NCBI RefSeq assembly: GCF_004795105.1
Contig: NZ_SSBL01000020.1
Coordinates: 62,001-126,000 of the forward strand
Source: Streptomyces sp. A0642
Lineage (GTDB): Bacteria; Actinomycetota; Actinomycetes; Streptomycetales; Streptomycetaceae
Direction: 5' to 3'
DNA length: 64,000 nt
Within the stretch, counting starts at the first letter, position 1. Every line of letters starts with the position of its first letter. The notes beneath the pieces are model-generated. The model made no database searches. It was not told the DNA's origin and saw only the letters and a list, made by a program, of their open reading frames with translations. Both the position numbers and the translations under genes were made by a program. Shown here piece after piece: positions 18,401 through 26,188 of this stretch.

Positions 18401-18591
18401 CGGCGGACCGCGACCGCGAGGAACTCCTCGACCAGACGGGTCTTGCCGACGCCGGCCTCGCCGCCGACGAGGAGCGCCTGCGGCTCGCCGCCACCGCCGG
18501 CGCGGGCGAGCGCGTCGGTGAGCGCGGTGAGTTCAGCTGCGCGGCCGACGAACACGGGACTGACTGACCTGGTCTCCACGTCGCCGAGCAT
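15481..18591 (-). CDS. Large LuxR-family (LAL/STAND-type) ATP-binding regulator
   Basis: A 1036-residue signal-transducing ATPase with a DNA-binding tail. The N-terminal AAA_16-type module has Walker A GEAGVGKT (about 44-51) and Walker B VVLVLEDLHWAD. The long middle is helical and TPR-like (repeated Ala/Leu-rich pairs, for example ALATTEAAARTALSRKSQAL). The last 65 residues are a LuxR helix-turn-helix (LTPREQDVHRLVAAGHTNRR, ISPKTASVHVSNILAKLGV). Targets and ligand are unknown. The ATG at 18591 (MLGDVETRS) is preferred over an in-frame upstream start at 18636; neither has a clear ribosome binding site. Convergent with the DUF6191 gene; a small conserved gene lies just upstream on the same strand. 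Confidence 0.9.
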   Translation of the reverse strand: MLGDVETRSVSPVFVGRAAELTALTDALARAGGGGEPQALLVGGEAGVGKTRLVEEFLAVAVRRAAVVAVGGCVEIGADGLPYAPFSTALRALHRTLPEEMAAACAGQEGELARLLPELGETGRDAADEHGTARLFELTARLLERISADRTVVLVLEDLHWADSSTRHLLAYLFRTLRSGRLVVIGTYRADDIHRRHPLRPLLAELDRLRTVRRIELSRFNRAEVRRQLTGILAGTPEPALVDEIFERSDGNAFFVEELACSLECGDGAGLPGSLRDLLLVRVEALSEDAQKVARIIAEGGSAVEYELLAAVAGLTEDELIEALRGAVGANLLLTTPEGNGYRFRHSLVREAVSDDLLPGERSRLNRRYAQALEADPTLVRDGERATRLASYWYGAHDPAKALPAVLKASVEARHRNAYAEQLRLLERAMELWDDTPAEVLRTLRPLDYAEVYPACGRDGSRPLSHLDLMAEATVAARFGGERERAFMLCKKALRVLEGEDDALRAAWFWVQRSRLVQDLTRGDGWEELATAEELVRGLPPSAVHADVLTSVAGWGALHRPGPDTLAAAERAVEYARLIGNEYIELHARLTRGWLNADAGAVDEGIAEIYAARDRAEELCLVGVIGRASINLPSTLEAVGRSLEAVAAADHGIEICHSHGVADMESWARTNQAMSLFSLGRWDEALATTEAAARTALSRKSQALVAARRTEVALARGDLAEAERQLALCRRNFGSNDRQPQHFVNIVRHTIAIAVQQGALPEARAAFEAQAEQGFPPGTQRYAFPLLHVVAAAEADARGLPATEPGRPAVLALVRSHLKRLPALVPVWAAYGVLIDAELARAEGLDTPDHWSRAAQAFAPLHRPYELAQIRHRWAEALLIASGDRAAATTLLREAHGTARQLGARPLTETIELLAGRARIPLTDPGTAPGSADALPVAVTVADGDEPDGQDHAEEQLRAAAAAAVESFGLTPREQDVHRLVAAGHTNRRIAEELYISPKTASVHVSNILAKLGVSGRGEAAALAHRLRLYRMPKDS

Positions 18592-18648
18592 CGCACACGG
18601 GTCCGACACCGCGGAGCCCGGAAGCCGGACAGGCACGGCCGTCCGTCC

Positions 18649-18828
18649 CTACGCGGCGTGCGCGAACCGCTCCCGGCCCCTGTCCGCACTCACCGTCCTC
18701 TCGCGTTCCTGGCGGGCGGAGACGCGGGCCGCCTTGCGGGCCCGGCGGGCCTCGCGGACGAGCCGCTCGTTGTCGGCGCGGCGGACGAGTTCGGCGGCCA
18801 TGATCTTGTGGAGTTCCAGCTCGTACAT
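18649..18828 (-). CDS. Small basic protein of unknown function
   Basis: A 59-residue protein, MYELELHKIMAAELVRRADN, followed by an Arg/Ala-rich helix (LVREARRARKAARVSARQER). AGGGGG eight bases before the ATG supports the start. It is predicted wholly helical, highly basic and without membrane segments. It lies upstream of the LuxR/LAL gene on the same strand, 57 bp away, and may be cotranscribed. I do not recognise a domain; similar small basic proteins next to regulators are common in Streptomyces. Confidence 0.65.
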   Translation of the reverse strand: MYELELHKIMAAELVRRADNERLVREARRARKAARVSARQERERTVSADRGRERFAHAA

Positions 18829-19075
18829 GTGATGCCCCCTGGAGACGGGCCCGTCGGGCCTCGGTGGCGGCAGTGTTTCTGCCGTGCCACCACTGTCGTC
18901 CCCCAGGGGGTGGTGCCGCATCGGGCGAGTTCCGCATCTGTGGCGGGCGGGGGCCTTAGGGAGGGGCTCGGGCCACCGCACGGCCCCGCCCGGGACCCCC
19001 GCGCATGCCTTAGGCCGGGCCTCAGGGCGGCGTACGGGGCAGCGAAGCCCCCTCACCGGCCGGGCGCCATGGGTC

Positions 19076-19717
19076 CTAACCCGCCGTGGCCGGTGCCGTC
19101 GGCAGGGGGACGATGAGGTCGAAGTACATGCACACGGCGAGCAGTACGCCCAGCCCGGCGAGGGCGAGGCCCCCCTTGGCCACCGCGCGGATCCAGCCCG
19201 GCTGCGGGTGCGCGGACGGCGTGCCGAACGCCGGACGGACCAGGACGTACACGCCGACGAGCAGCGCGAGCAGGCCGAAGAGGCCGTTGACCAGCGCGGT
19301 GGCGTGCCAGGCGTCGCCGTAGATCTCGGAGATCTGCTGTGCGGCCGAGCCTCCGGACGAGGTCTTCATCTGCCCTGTCAGCGTCTCGCGCTCGGCGGCG
19401 ACCCGGCCGCTCCAGGCGCCGGTCAGGGAGACGATGCCGAGTCCGGCGGTGACGACGGCCGCGGCGCCGGTGGCGAGGGCGGAGGACCGCTCCTCGTCCG
19501 ACTCGTCGAGGTCCTGGTCCGGGCCGAGGTCCTGGTCCTCGTCGAGGTCCTGGTCCTGATCCGGGTCGGCGCCGGGCTCCGGGGCCGTCTTGTCGAGCCG
19601 CGTGGCCGGCGCCTCGGGCACGCCGGCGTCGGCGACGGTCTTCTCCGTGGCGGTGTCGGTGGTGGTGTCGCCCTCGGCGACGGGAGCGGTGGGAGTAGTG
19701 GGGGTGGTGGAGTTCAT
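19076..19717 (-). CDS. Membrane protein with acidic DQD-repeat N-terminus
   Basis: A 213-residue protein of unknown function. Residues 1-30 are Thr/Pro/Ala-rich. Around residues 50-75 comes a short acidic repeat (DPDQDQDLDEDQDLG, then PDQDLDESDEE). Three hydrophobic segments follow: ALATGAAAVVTAGLGIVSLT, TALVNGLFGLLALLVGVYVL and AVAKGGLALAGLGVLLAVCM. The region between the first two (GQMKTSSGGSAAQQISEIYG) would be extracytoplasmic if the acidic tail is cytoplasmic. The ATG at 19717 (MNSTTPTTP) is chosen; the frame is open further but the upstream part looks non-coding. The MMPL gene lies 100 bp upstream on the same strand. Confidence 0.7.
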   Translation of the reverse strand: MNSTTPTTPTAPVAEGDTTTDTATEKTVADAGVPEAPATRLDKTAPEPGADPDQDQDLDEDQDLGPDQDLDESDEERSSALATGAAAVVTAGLGIVSLTGAWSGRVAAERETLTGQMKTSSGGSAAQQISEIYGDAWHATALVNGLFGLLALLVGVYVLVRPAFGTPSAHPQPGWIRAVAKGGLALAGLGVLLAVCMYFDLIVPLPTAPATAG

Positions 19718-19817
19718 CTTCCGCACGCTAGGTGCGGCAGATGAGAACCCGCTTAACGCCCGCCCCGCACCGGTCGGTGACCTCACGCACTCCAGGTGGC
19801 ACGGGCGCCCCGCACGG

Positions 19818-22049
19818 TCAGTGCACCCGCTGCGGGGCCGCCACGGCCTCGTCCTCCACGGCCCCGCCCGCGTACGCCGCCGGGATGTTCGCTCGCGGGG
19901 CCCCGCAGCCGGGCGGTTCGATGCTGATGCGCGGCAGCCGCCGGTCCAGCCACCCGGGCAGCCACCAGTTCGCGCCGCCCAGCATGTGCATCAGGGCGGG
20001 GACCAGCAGGGTGCGCAGGACGAACGCGTCGAGGGCCACGGCCGCGGCGAGCGCGATGCCGAACATGGCGATGACCCGGTCGCCGCTGAGCACGAAGGCG
20101 AGGAAGACGGAGATCATGATCACGGCCGCCGAGTTGATCACCCGGCTCGTCTCGGCCAGCCCGACCCGGACCGCCCGCCGGTTGTCCCCGGTCTCCAGCC
20201 ACTCCTCGTACATCCTGCCGACAAGGAACACCTGGTAGTCCATGGACAGCCCGAAGAGCACGGACACCATGATCACCGGCAGGAACGGCTCGATGGGGCC
20301 GGAGCTGCCCAGACCCAGCAGTTCGCTCCCCCAGCCCCACTGGAAGACCGCCACCACGACGCCGAACGAGGACGCCACCGCCGCCACGTTCATCACGGCG
20401 GCCTTCAGCGGGATGCCCACCGATCTGAAGGCCATCAGCAGGAGCAGGCAGCCGAGTCCCACGACGACGCCGATGAAGAGCGGGAGCTTGCCGATGACGA
20501 CCTGCGCGAAGTCGTCGTAGCTGGCCGTCACACCGCCCACATGGGCCCGGAGCGAGGTGTTCTCGGACACCTTCGGCAGGACGTCCGTCCGCAGCCGGTC
20601 CACCAGTTCGCTGGTCTGCCGGGACTGCGGCGCCGAGTCCGGGACGACGGTGACGTACGCGGTGTCGCCGCTGGAGTTGTACGTCACCGGGTAGGCCCAG
20701 GAGACCCCGTCGGTGGCGCGCAGCGTCGCGGGCAGGGTGTCCATCGCGAGCCGGTCGTCCGCGCCGTCCAGGTGCGCGGCGACGGTCAGCGGGCCGTTGA
20801 CGCCGGGGCCGAAGCCGTCGGCGAGCAGGTCGTACGCCTGCCGGGTGGTCGAGGACCCCGCGTTGTTGCCCTGGTCGGAGCTGCCCAGGTGGAGCGAGAA
20901 GGTGGGGAGGGCGAGGGCCAGCATCACGGCGGCGGCGAGGGCGCCGAGGAGTTTGGGGCGCCGCTCCACGAAGGCGGCCCAGCGGGCGGCGAAGCCCGTG
21001 GCCGGCTCCGGCTGCGGGCCGTGCGCGGCCAGCCGTCTGCGCTCCCGACGGCTCAGCGCCCGCATGCCGATGAGGGACAGCAGCGCGGGCAGGAGGGTCA
21101 CGGAGGCGGCGACGGTCAGGACGACGGTGAGCGAGGCGGCGACGGCGACGCCGTTGAGGAAGCTCAGCCGCAGGATGAGCATGCCGAGCAGCGCGATGCA
21201 GACGGTGGCCCCGGCGAAGACGACGGCCCGCCCCGTGGTCGCGACCGCGTGCTGCGCCGCCTCGGGTACGGTCATGCCGCGCCGCAGCCCTCTGCGGTGC
21301 CGGGTGACGACGAAGAGCGCGTAGTCGATCCCGACGCCGAGCCCGACGAGCATGCCGAGCATGGGCGCGAAGTCGGCGACGGTCATCAGGTGTCCGAGCA
21401 GCGTGATGCCCGCGTACGCCGTGCCGACCGAGACGAGGGCGGTGGCGATGGGCAGCAGGCTGGCGGCGAGCGAGCCGAAGGCGAGGAAGAGCACGACGGC
21501 GGCGACGGCCACCCCGACGGCCTCGCTGAGGTGGGCGGCCGGCGCCTCGGTGAGGGCTATGGCGGAGCCGCCCAGTTCGACCCGGAGGTGCTCGCCCGCG
21601 GCGGCCTTCGCCGTGTCGACGACGGCGTGGACCTGGCCGACGGGCACGTCGTCCGCCTGCCGGTCGAAGGTGACGGTGGCGTAGGCGGTGTGCCCGTCGG
21701 CGCTGATCTGTCCGGATCCGGCGTCCGTGTACGGCCCGGTGACGGCTCCCACGCCGGGCAGCCGTTCGACGGCGTGCAGGGTGGCGGTCATCTTCTGGGT
21801 GACGTCGGCGGCCCGCACGGTGGAGTCGTCGGTGTGCCAGACGATGGTGTCGGTGTCCCCGCCGAGGTCCGTGAAGCCGTCCTTCAGCAGTCCGGCCGCC
21901 CGCCCGGACTCGGTTCCCGGGGCCTCGTAGTCGTTGGAGTACGCGGAACCGGCGAACCCCGCCGCGGCCGCCGTGCCGCCGAGGGCGAGCAGCCAGACGA
22001 GGACGGCGAGGAGCCGGTGCGTGACGCACCAGCGGGCGATGGCAGCCAA
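19818..22049 (-). CDS. MMPL-family (RND-type) transporter
   Basis: Membrane exporter of about 743 residues with the duplicated MMPL layout: one membrane segment, a large outside domain, five clustered segments (including LGMLVGLGVGIDYALFVVTR), then the same again (VSVLFGLSMDYQVFLVGRMY). The GIDYALF and SMDYQVF motifs carry the conserved Asp-Tyr of the proton relay. Streptomyces MMPL proteins export lipids or drugs; the substrate is not evident. The TTG at 22049 (LAAIARWCVTHRLL) is preferred because GGGAG lies eight bases upstream; GTG 22082 is the alternative. A regulator is not adjacent. Confidence 0.88.
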   Translation of the reverse strand: MAAIARWCVTHRLLAVLVWLLALGGTAAAAGFAGSAYSNDYEAPGTESGRAAGLLKDGFTDLGGDTDTIVWHTDDSTVRAADVTQKMTATLHAVERLPGVGAVTGPYTDAGSGQISADGHTAYATVTFDRQADDVPVGQVHAVVDTAKAAAGEHLRVELGGSAIALTEAPAAHLSEAVGVAVAAVVLFLAFGSLAASLLPIATALVSVGTAYAGITLLGHLMTVADFAPMLGMLVGLGVGIDYALFVVTRHRRGLRRGMTVPEAAQHAVATTGRAVVFAGATVCIALLGMLILRLSFLNGVAVAASLTVVLTVAASVTLLPALLSLIGMRALSRRERRRLAAHGPQPEPATGFAARWAAFVERRPKLLGALAAAVMLALALPTFSLHLGSSDQGNNAGSSTTRQAYDLLADGFGPGVNGPLTVAAHLDGADDRLAMDTLPATLRATDGVSWAYPVTYNSSGDTAYVTVVPDSAPQSRQTSELVDRLRTDVLPKVSENTSLRAHVGGVTASYDDFAQVVIGKLPLFIGVVVGLGCLLLLMAFRSVGIPLKAAVMNVAAVASSFGVVVAVFQWGWGSELLGLGSSGPIEPFLPVIMVSVLFGLSMDYQVFLVGRMYEEWLETGDNRRAVRVGLAETSRVINSAAVIMISVFLAFVLSGDRVIAMFGIALAAAVALDAFVLRTLLVPALMHMLGGANWWLPGWLDRRLPRISIEPPGCGAPRANIPAAYAGGAVEDEAVAAPQRVH

Positions 22050-22415
22050 GGGACGTGCTCCCTGCGGGTTCGTGGTCTCCACGGAGGTTCGGCAGAACCG
22101 TCCGCGCGAGAACGCATGACCTTGAGAACCGCCACTCTGACAGCGAACTGTGATCATTTGCCCGTTTCGTGGCCTTAGTCACATGGATCGGATCCACATA
22201 TGAGCGACATGAGCACCGCCGTACGGCGGGGGGCGCACGCCCGGCGCCTCAGCGGGCGCACGAGCGCCCGGCCGTGCTCCCGGGCCGCGTTCCCGGGGCG
22301 CGCTCCGGCCGGAAAGGGGCCGCCCCGGAGGCCGGGCCCCCTGCTCGCCGTTGACCGGGAAAGGGTGGTCCCGGATATCTTATGAGCCGTCAATTACCGC
22401 GCCTTGGGGGATGAG
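22050..22415. other. Divergent intergenic region between MMPL and kinase genes
   Basis: No supported gene. It holds a palindrome TGGATC-G-GATCCA at 22184-22196, a possible regulator site for the MMPL gene, a GC-rich stretch with repeated CCCGGG-like words near 22280-22340, and a promoter-like pair before the kinase gene. Confidence 0.5.
22351..22381 (+). promoter_or_regulatory. Possible promoter of the membrane kinase gene
   Basis: TTGACC (22351-22356) and TATCTT (22376-22381) are good -35 and -10 matches for the principal sigma factor, although the 19-bp spacing is longer than ideal. It lies 35 bp before the kinase start. Confidence 0.4.
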
Positions 22416-24335
22416 TTGAGCAGCGCGACGCACCACATCGGACCGGATGCGACACCTGACAGATACCGCCTGCTCAACTCCATCGGACGGGGCGGCGAGG
22501 CCGTCCTCTACCGGGCCGAGATAGAGCTCGACGGGGCGCCCGAGACCGTGGTCGTGAAGGTCCTGGACTCGAAGACCACGATCACCATCGAGCAGTTCCA
22601 GCGCCTCAGCGCGAAGTGGCGGGAGCAGGCGGAGCTGCTGCGGTTCGTGCACCGGCCCGGCGTCGTCGGCGTACGCGAGCACTTCGAGGGGCCGCCGATC
22701 CACAGTGCAGGGGACGCCTCGACCGCTGCCGGGCGGGCCCTGGTCCTGGTCATGAACCATGTGGACGGCCTCGACCTGCGGGACTGGCGGGCCGAGCGGA
22801 CCCTCGCCGGTCACGCCGAGCGCCGGGAGGTGCTGCGGACGCTCGAACAGCTCGCGGACGTCCTGGACTGGCTGCACTCGGGCCGGGCCACGCCGTCCGG
22901 GCGCACCGTCGTCCACGGCGACCTGTCCCCCGGCAACGTGATGGTCGACGAGCACGGCCAGGCCACGCTCGTCGACTTCGGGCTGAGCAAGCTGACCGCG
23001 GACCACCAGACGGCAGAGGTCTGGTTCACCCCCGGCTACGCGGCCCCCGAGGTCTTCGAGGGCAAGCGGACGCCGAACACCGACCGGTACGCGTTCGGCG
23101 CGATCGCCTACTTCCTGCTCAGCGGCCAGGCCCCGCCCAGCACCCCCGAACAGCTGCGCGCCGCTCTGCGCGCGCTCCCCCAGGTGGCGGCCGCTGCCCC
23201 CGAGCGCCGCGAGCGCATCCTGTCGGTCTGCGCGGCGGAACCGGACGGGCGGCCGGAGAACCTGTCCGCGTGGGTGAAGGACGTGCGCTCTGCGGTGGTG
23301 TCGACGACGACGGCCGGCCCCTCCGCGCGGGACGGCGTGGCCGCCGAGTCCGTGCGGGACACGCCACGTGCCGTCCCGCCGCCACCGCTGCCGCCGCCGC
23401 CCGGGCGGCCCCCGCAGTCGGCCGGGGGCCAGGCGCCGCCGCCCTCCGGGCCCGCACTTTCCTCCGGCGGGCCGTCCGGGCCCGCCCCCTCGTCCGGCGG
23501 CCCGGTGTCGCCGCCGGCCTTCCCGCCGCCGATCACCGCCTCCTCCGAGCCCGGGGTGGCGCCGCCCACCACGGTGAACCCCCTGGGGGCGCCGCCGGAT
23601 CCCTCCGGGCCGCAGCAGGCCGTGCGACAGGAAGCGCCGTTCCCGACGCAGCCGGACGGCGCGGCGAATCCGGCGCCTGCGGTGAAGAAGCGCCGGCCGG
23701 TCCTCGTCCCCCTCCTCTCACTCGCCCTGGTGGCCTCGCTCGCCACGATCGGCATCCAGGCCCTGCGTTCGGGTGACGACGAGAAGGGGGACGGCAAGGC
23801 GGCGAGGGCGACGCCCACCGTGACCGTCACGACCACGGCGCCCGCCGAGCAGGCCGACGGCCCGGGGAGCGGGCCCAGCGCCTCACCCGACGCGTCGGAG
23901 GGGACCGGCAAGCCGCCGGAAGCCGCCTCGGTCGACCACAAGTCGCTCACGACGCTGGAGCCCGTCGCCTCCGGCGGTTTCGCCGACCTGGCCGTCGGGA
24001 GCGGCACGCTGAACAGCAAGTACTACGACACGGCCCTGGTGCCGGACGGCACCGAGGAGGAGTGCAGCGGCTCCGCCGAGTACAACCTGAGCCGCGAGTG
24101 GAAGACCCTGAGCCTGGTCGCGGGCGTCGACGACAACTCGTCGGACAAGGCCGCCCGGCTCACCATCGAGCTCGACGGCGAACCCGGTTACACCGGGGAG
24201 GTGTTGCTGGGGAAGCCGAAGACCATCTCCGTGCCGGTCACCGGCGTGCTCCGGCTGAGCATCTCGTACGCGGACCCCGGCGACAACTGCACCATGGGTG
24301 ATCTGGTCCTGGGCGCGCCGACGCTCAAGAAGTAG
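22416..24335 (+). CDS. Transmembrane Ser/Thr protein kinase with extracellular NPCBM-like domain
   Basis: A 639-residue receptor-like kinase. The kinase domain covers about residues 15-285: glycine loop GRGGEAVLYRA, Lys in VVVKVLD, catalytic HGDLSPGN (His167-Gly-Asp; no Arg, so a non-RD type), VDFGLSK and GYAAPEVFEG. A Pro/Gly/Ser-rich juxtamembrane stretch of about 130 residues follows, then a single membrane segment (PVLVPLLSLALVASLATIGI, near 428-450). The outside part has a Thr/Pro/Ala linker and a C-terminal beta domain (FADLAVGSGTLNSKYYDTAL) resembling NPCBM/NEW2 carbohydrate-binding modules, with two Cys. The TTG at 22416 has GGGGG at five bases; TTG 22404 is the alternative. Substrates are unknown. 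Its end faces gatB across a 20-bp hairpin. Confidence 0.88.
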   Translation: MSSATHHIGPDATPDRYRLLNSIGRGGEAVLYRAEIELDGAPETVVVKVLDSKTTITIEQFQRLSAKWREQAELLRFVHRPGVVGVREHFEGPPIHSAGDASTAAGRALVLVMNHVDGLDLRDWRAERTLAGHAERREVLRTLEQLADVLDWLHSGRATPSGRTVVHGDLSPGNVMVDEHGQATLVDFGLSKLTADHQTAEVWFTPGYAAPEVFEGKRTPNTDRYAFGAIAYFLLSGQAPPSTPEQLRAALRALPQVAAAAPERRERILSVCAAEPDGRPENLSAWVKDVRSAVVSTTTAGPSARDGVAAESVRDTPRAVPPPPLPPPPGRPPQSAGGQAPPPSGPALSSGGPSGPAPSSGGPVSPPAFPPPITASSEPGVAPPTTVNPLGAPPDPSGPQQAVRQEAPFPTQPDGAANPAPAVKKRRPVLVPLLSLALVASLATIGIQALRSGDDEKGDGKAARATPTVTVTTTAPAEQADGPGSGPSASPDASEGTGKPPEAASVDHKSLTTLEPVASGGFADLAVGSGTLNSKYYDTALVPDGTEEECSGSAEYNLSREWKTLSLVAGVDDNSSDKAARLTIELDGEPGYTGEVLLGKPKTISVPVTGVLRLSISYADPGDNCTMGDLVLGAPTLKK

Positions 24336-24354
24336 CGCCGTCGCGCGATCTGCG

Positions 24355-24402
24355 CGAAGGGGCGGTGCGTCCGGCTGGAGAACCGGACGCACCGCCCCTT
24401 CG
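24355..24402. terminator. Bidirectional terminator between kinase gene and gatB
   Basis: Arms 24355-24374 and 24383-24402 are perfectly complementary over 20 bp with an 8-nt loop, between the convergent kinase and gatB genes. No T run. Confidence 0.88.
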
Positions 24403-24420
24403 GGTGCCTGCGCGGAGGAC

Positions 24421-25929
24421 TCAGCCCTCGACGCCGAGCTTCTCCAGGATCAGTTCGCGCACGCGCGCCGCGTCCGCCTGGCCACGGGTGGCCTTCATGA
24501 CGGCGCCGACGAGCGCACCGGCGGCGGCGACCTTGCCGCCCCGGATCTTGTCCGCGATGGCGGCGTTGCCCGCGATGGCCTCGTCCACGGCCGTGGACAG
24601 CGCGCCCTCGTCGGACACGACCTTCAGGCCGCGCTTCTCGACGACGGTGTCCGGGTCGCCCTCGCCCGCGAGCACGCCCTCCAGCACCTGACGGGCCAGC
24701 TTGTCGTTGAGATCGCCGGAGAGGACGAGTTCGGCCACCCGGGCGACCTGGGCGGGCGTCACACCGAGCTCGTCGAGGCTCCGGCCGGTCTCGTTGGCGT
24801 TACGGGCGAGCTCGCCCATCCACCACTTGCGGGCCTGGTCCGACGGGGCGCCCGCCTCGGTCGTGGCCACGATCAGGTCGACCGCGCCCGCGTTGAGGAT
24901 GGACTGCATGTCGTGCTCGGAGACGCCCCACTCCTCCTTGAGCCGGGCGCGGCGCAGCCGCGGCAGCTCGGGAAGCCCCTTGCGGAGCTCCTCGACCCAC
25001 TCCCGGGCCGGGGCGACCGGCACCAGGTCGGGCTCGGGGAAGTAGCGGTAGTCCTCGGCGTTGTCCTTGATGCGGCCGGCCGTGGTGGAGCCGTCCTCCT
25101 CGTGGAAGTGCCGGGTCTCCTGCACGATCGTGCCGCCCGAGTTCAGCACCGCGGCGTGGCGCTGGATCTCGAAGCGGGCGGCCCGCTCGACGGAACGCAG
25201 CGAGTTCACGTTCTTCGTCTCGGAGCGGGTGCCGAACTCCTCGCGGCCGTGCGGGCGCAGCGACAGGTTGACGTCGCAGCGCATCTGGCCCATCTCCATG
25301 CGGGCCTCCGAGACGCCGAGCGCCTTGATGAGCTCGCGGAGCTCGGCGACGTACGCCTTGGCGACCTCGGGGGCACGCGCGCCCGCTCCCTCGATCGGCT
25401 TGGTGACGATCTCGATGAGCGGGATGCCCGCGCGGTTGTAGTCGAGCAGGGAGTGGGACGCGCCGTGGATACGGCCGGTGGCGCCGCCGACGTGCGTCGA
25501 CTTGCCGGTGTCCTCCTCCATGTGGGCGCGCTCGATCTGCACCCGGAAGATCTCCCCGTCCTCCAGCTGGACGTCCAGATAGCCGTCGAAGGCGATCGGC
25601 TCGTCGTACTGGGAGGTCTGGAAGTTCTTCGGCATGTCCGGATAGAAGTAGTTCTTCCGGGCGAAGCGGCACCACTCGGCGATCTCGCAGTTCAGCGCGA
25701 GGCCGATCTTGATGGCGGACTCGACGCCGACCTCGTTCACGACCGGCAGGGCGCCGGGCAGCCCGAGGCAGACGGGGCAGGTCTGCGAGTTGGCGTCCTG
25801 CTTGAGCTCCGTGGAGCAGCCGCAGAACATCTTGGTCTTGGTGCCGAGCTCGACATGGACTTCGAGGCCCATGACGGGGTCGTACGTCGCGAGGGCGTCC
25901 TCGTACGACTCCAGGTCAATGACAGTCAC
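24421..25929 (-). CDS. gatB: Asp-tRNA(Asn)/Glu-tRNA(Gln) amidotransferase subunit B
   Basis: Binds and phosphorylates the misacylated Glu- or Asp-tRNA in the GatCAB complex, so that ammonia from GatA makes Gln-tRNA or Asn-tRNA. The 502 residues match the family: GLEVHVEL, the zinc-site CGCSTELKQDANSQTCPVC, LDYNRAGIPLIEIVT, ETKNVNSLRSVERA and the C-terminal YqeY-like tail (KIRGGKVAAAGALVGAVMKA). GTG start (VTVIDLESYEDAL) with GAAAG/GAGAGGG upstream. It follows a small membrane-protein gene in the gatC-gatA-orf-gatB operon; most of these bacteria lack GlnRS, making the complex essential. Confidence 0.98.
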   Translation of the reverse strand: MTVIDLESYEDALATYDPVMGLEVHVELGTKTKMFCGCSTELKQDANSQTCPVCLGLPGALPVVNEVGVESAIKIGLALNCEIAEWCRFARKNYFYPDMPKNFQTSQYDEPIAFDGYLDVQLEDGEIFRVQIERAHMEEDTGKSTHVGGATGRIHGASHSLLDYNRAGIPLIEIVTKPIEGAGARAPEVAKAYVAELRELIKALGVSEARMEMGQMRCDVNLSLRPHGREEFGTRSETKNVNSLRSVERAARFEIQRHAAVLNSGGTIVQETRHFHEEDGSTTAGRIKDNAEDYRYFPEPDLVPVAPAREWVEELRKGLPELPRLRRARLKEEWGVSEHDMQSILNAGAVDLIVATTEAGAPSDQARKWWMGELARNANETGRSLDELGVTPAQVARVAELVLSGDLNDKLARQVLEGVLAGEGDPDTVVEKRGLKVVSDEGALSTAVDEAIAGNAAIADKIRGGKVAAAGALVGAVMKATRGQADAARVRELILEKLGVEG

Positions 25930-25945
25930 GATGAAACTTTCCCTC

Positions 25946-26188
25946 TCAGCCCAGCAGGACGTCGTCGTCGCCGAGACGCTTGAGCTCGCGGTACAGGATC
26001 GCGAGTCCGGTGACGATCGCGGCGGCGGATACGGCGGCGTCGATCAGCCGCAGCGTGTCGTTGTCCTGGCGGGCCATCCGCGCCTGCTTGACGACGCTGA
26101 GCGCGCCGAAAGCGGTGGTGCCCAGGGACACGTACACGCCGGACTTGGACTTCTTGAAGTTCTTGGCCTTCTTAGCCATGGCACTCAT
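25946..26188 (-). CDS. Small membrane protein between gatA and gatB
   Basis: An 80-residue protein of unknown function. A Lys-rich start (MAKKAKNFKKSKSG) precedes two hydrophobic stretches (VYVSLGTTAFGALSVV and LIDAAVSAAAIVTGLAILYR); the tail is acidic (GDDDVLLG). The ATG overlaps the gatA stop codon as ATGA (26188-26185), which implies translational coupling; a second ATG at 26179 is possible. gatB starts 16 bp downstream. A membrane protein embedded in an amidotransferase operon is unexpected, and nothing in its sequence suggests a direct part in tRNA amidation. Confidence 0.75.
   Translation of the reverse strand: MSAMAKKAKNFKKSKSGVYVSLGTTAFGALSVVKQARMARQDNDTLRLIDAAVSAAAIVTGLAILYRELKRLGDDDVLLG

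Noticed and set aside
23350..23700. Pro/Gly/Ser-rich stretch of the kinase as a possible frameshift
   Set aside because: The frame is continuous into the membrane segment and ectodomain; such linkers are usual in Streptomyces membrane kinases.
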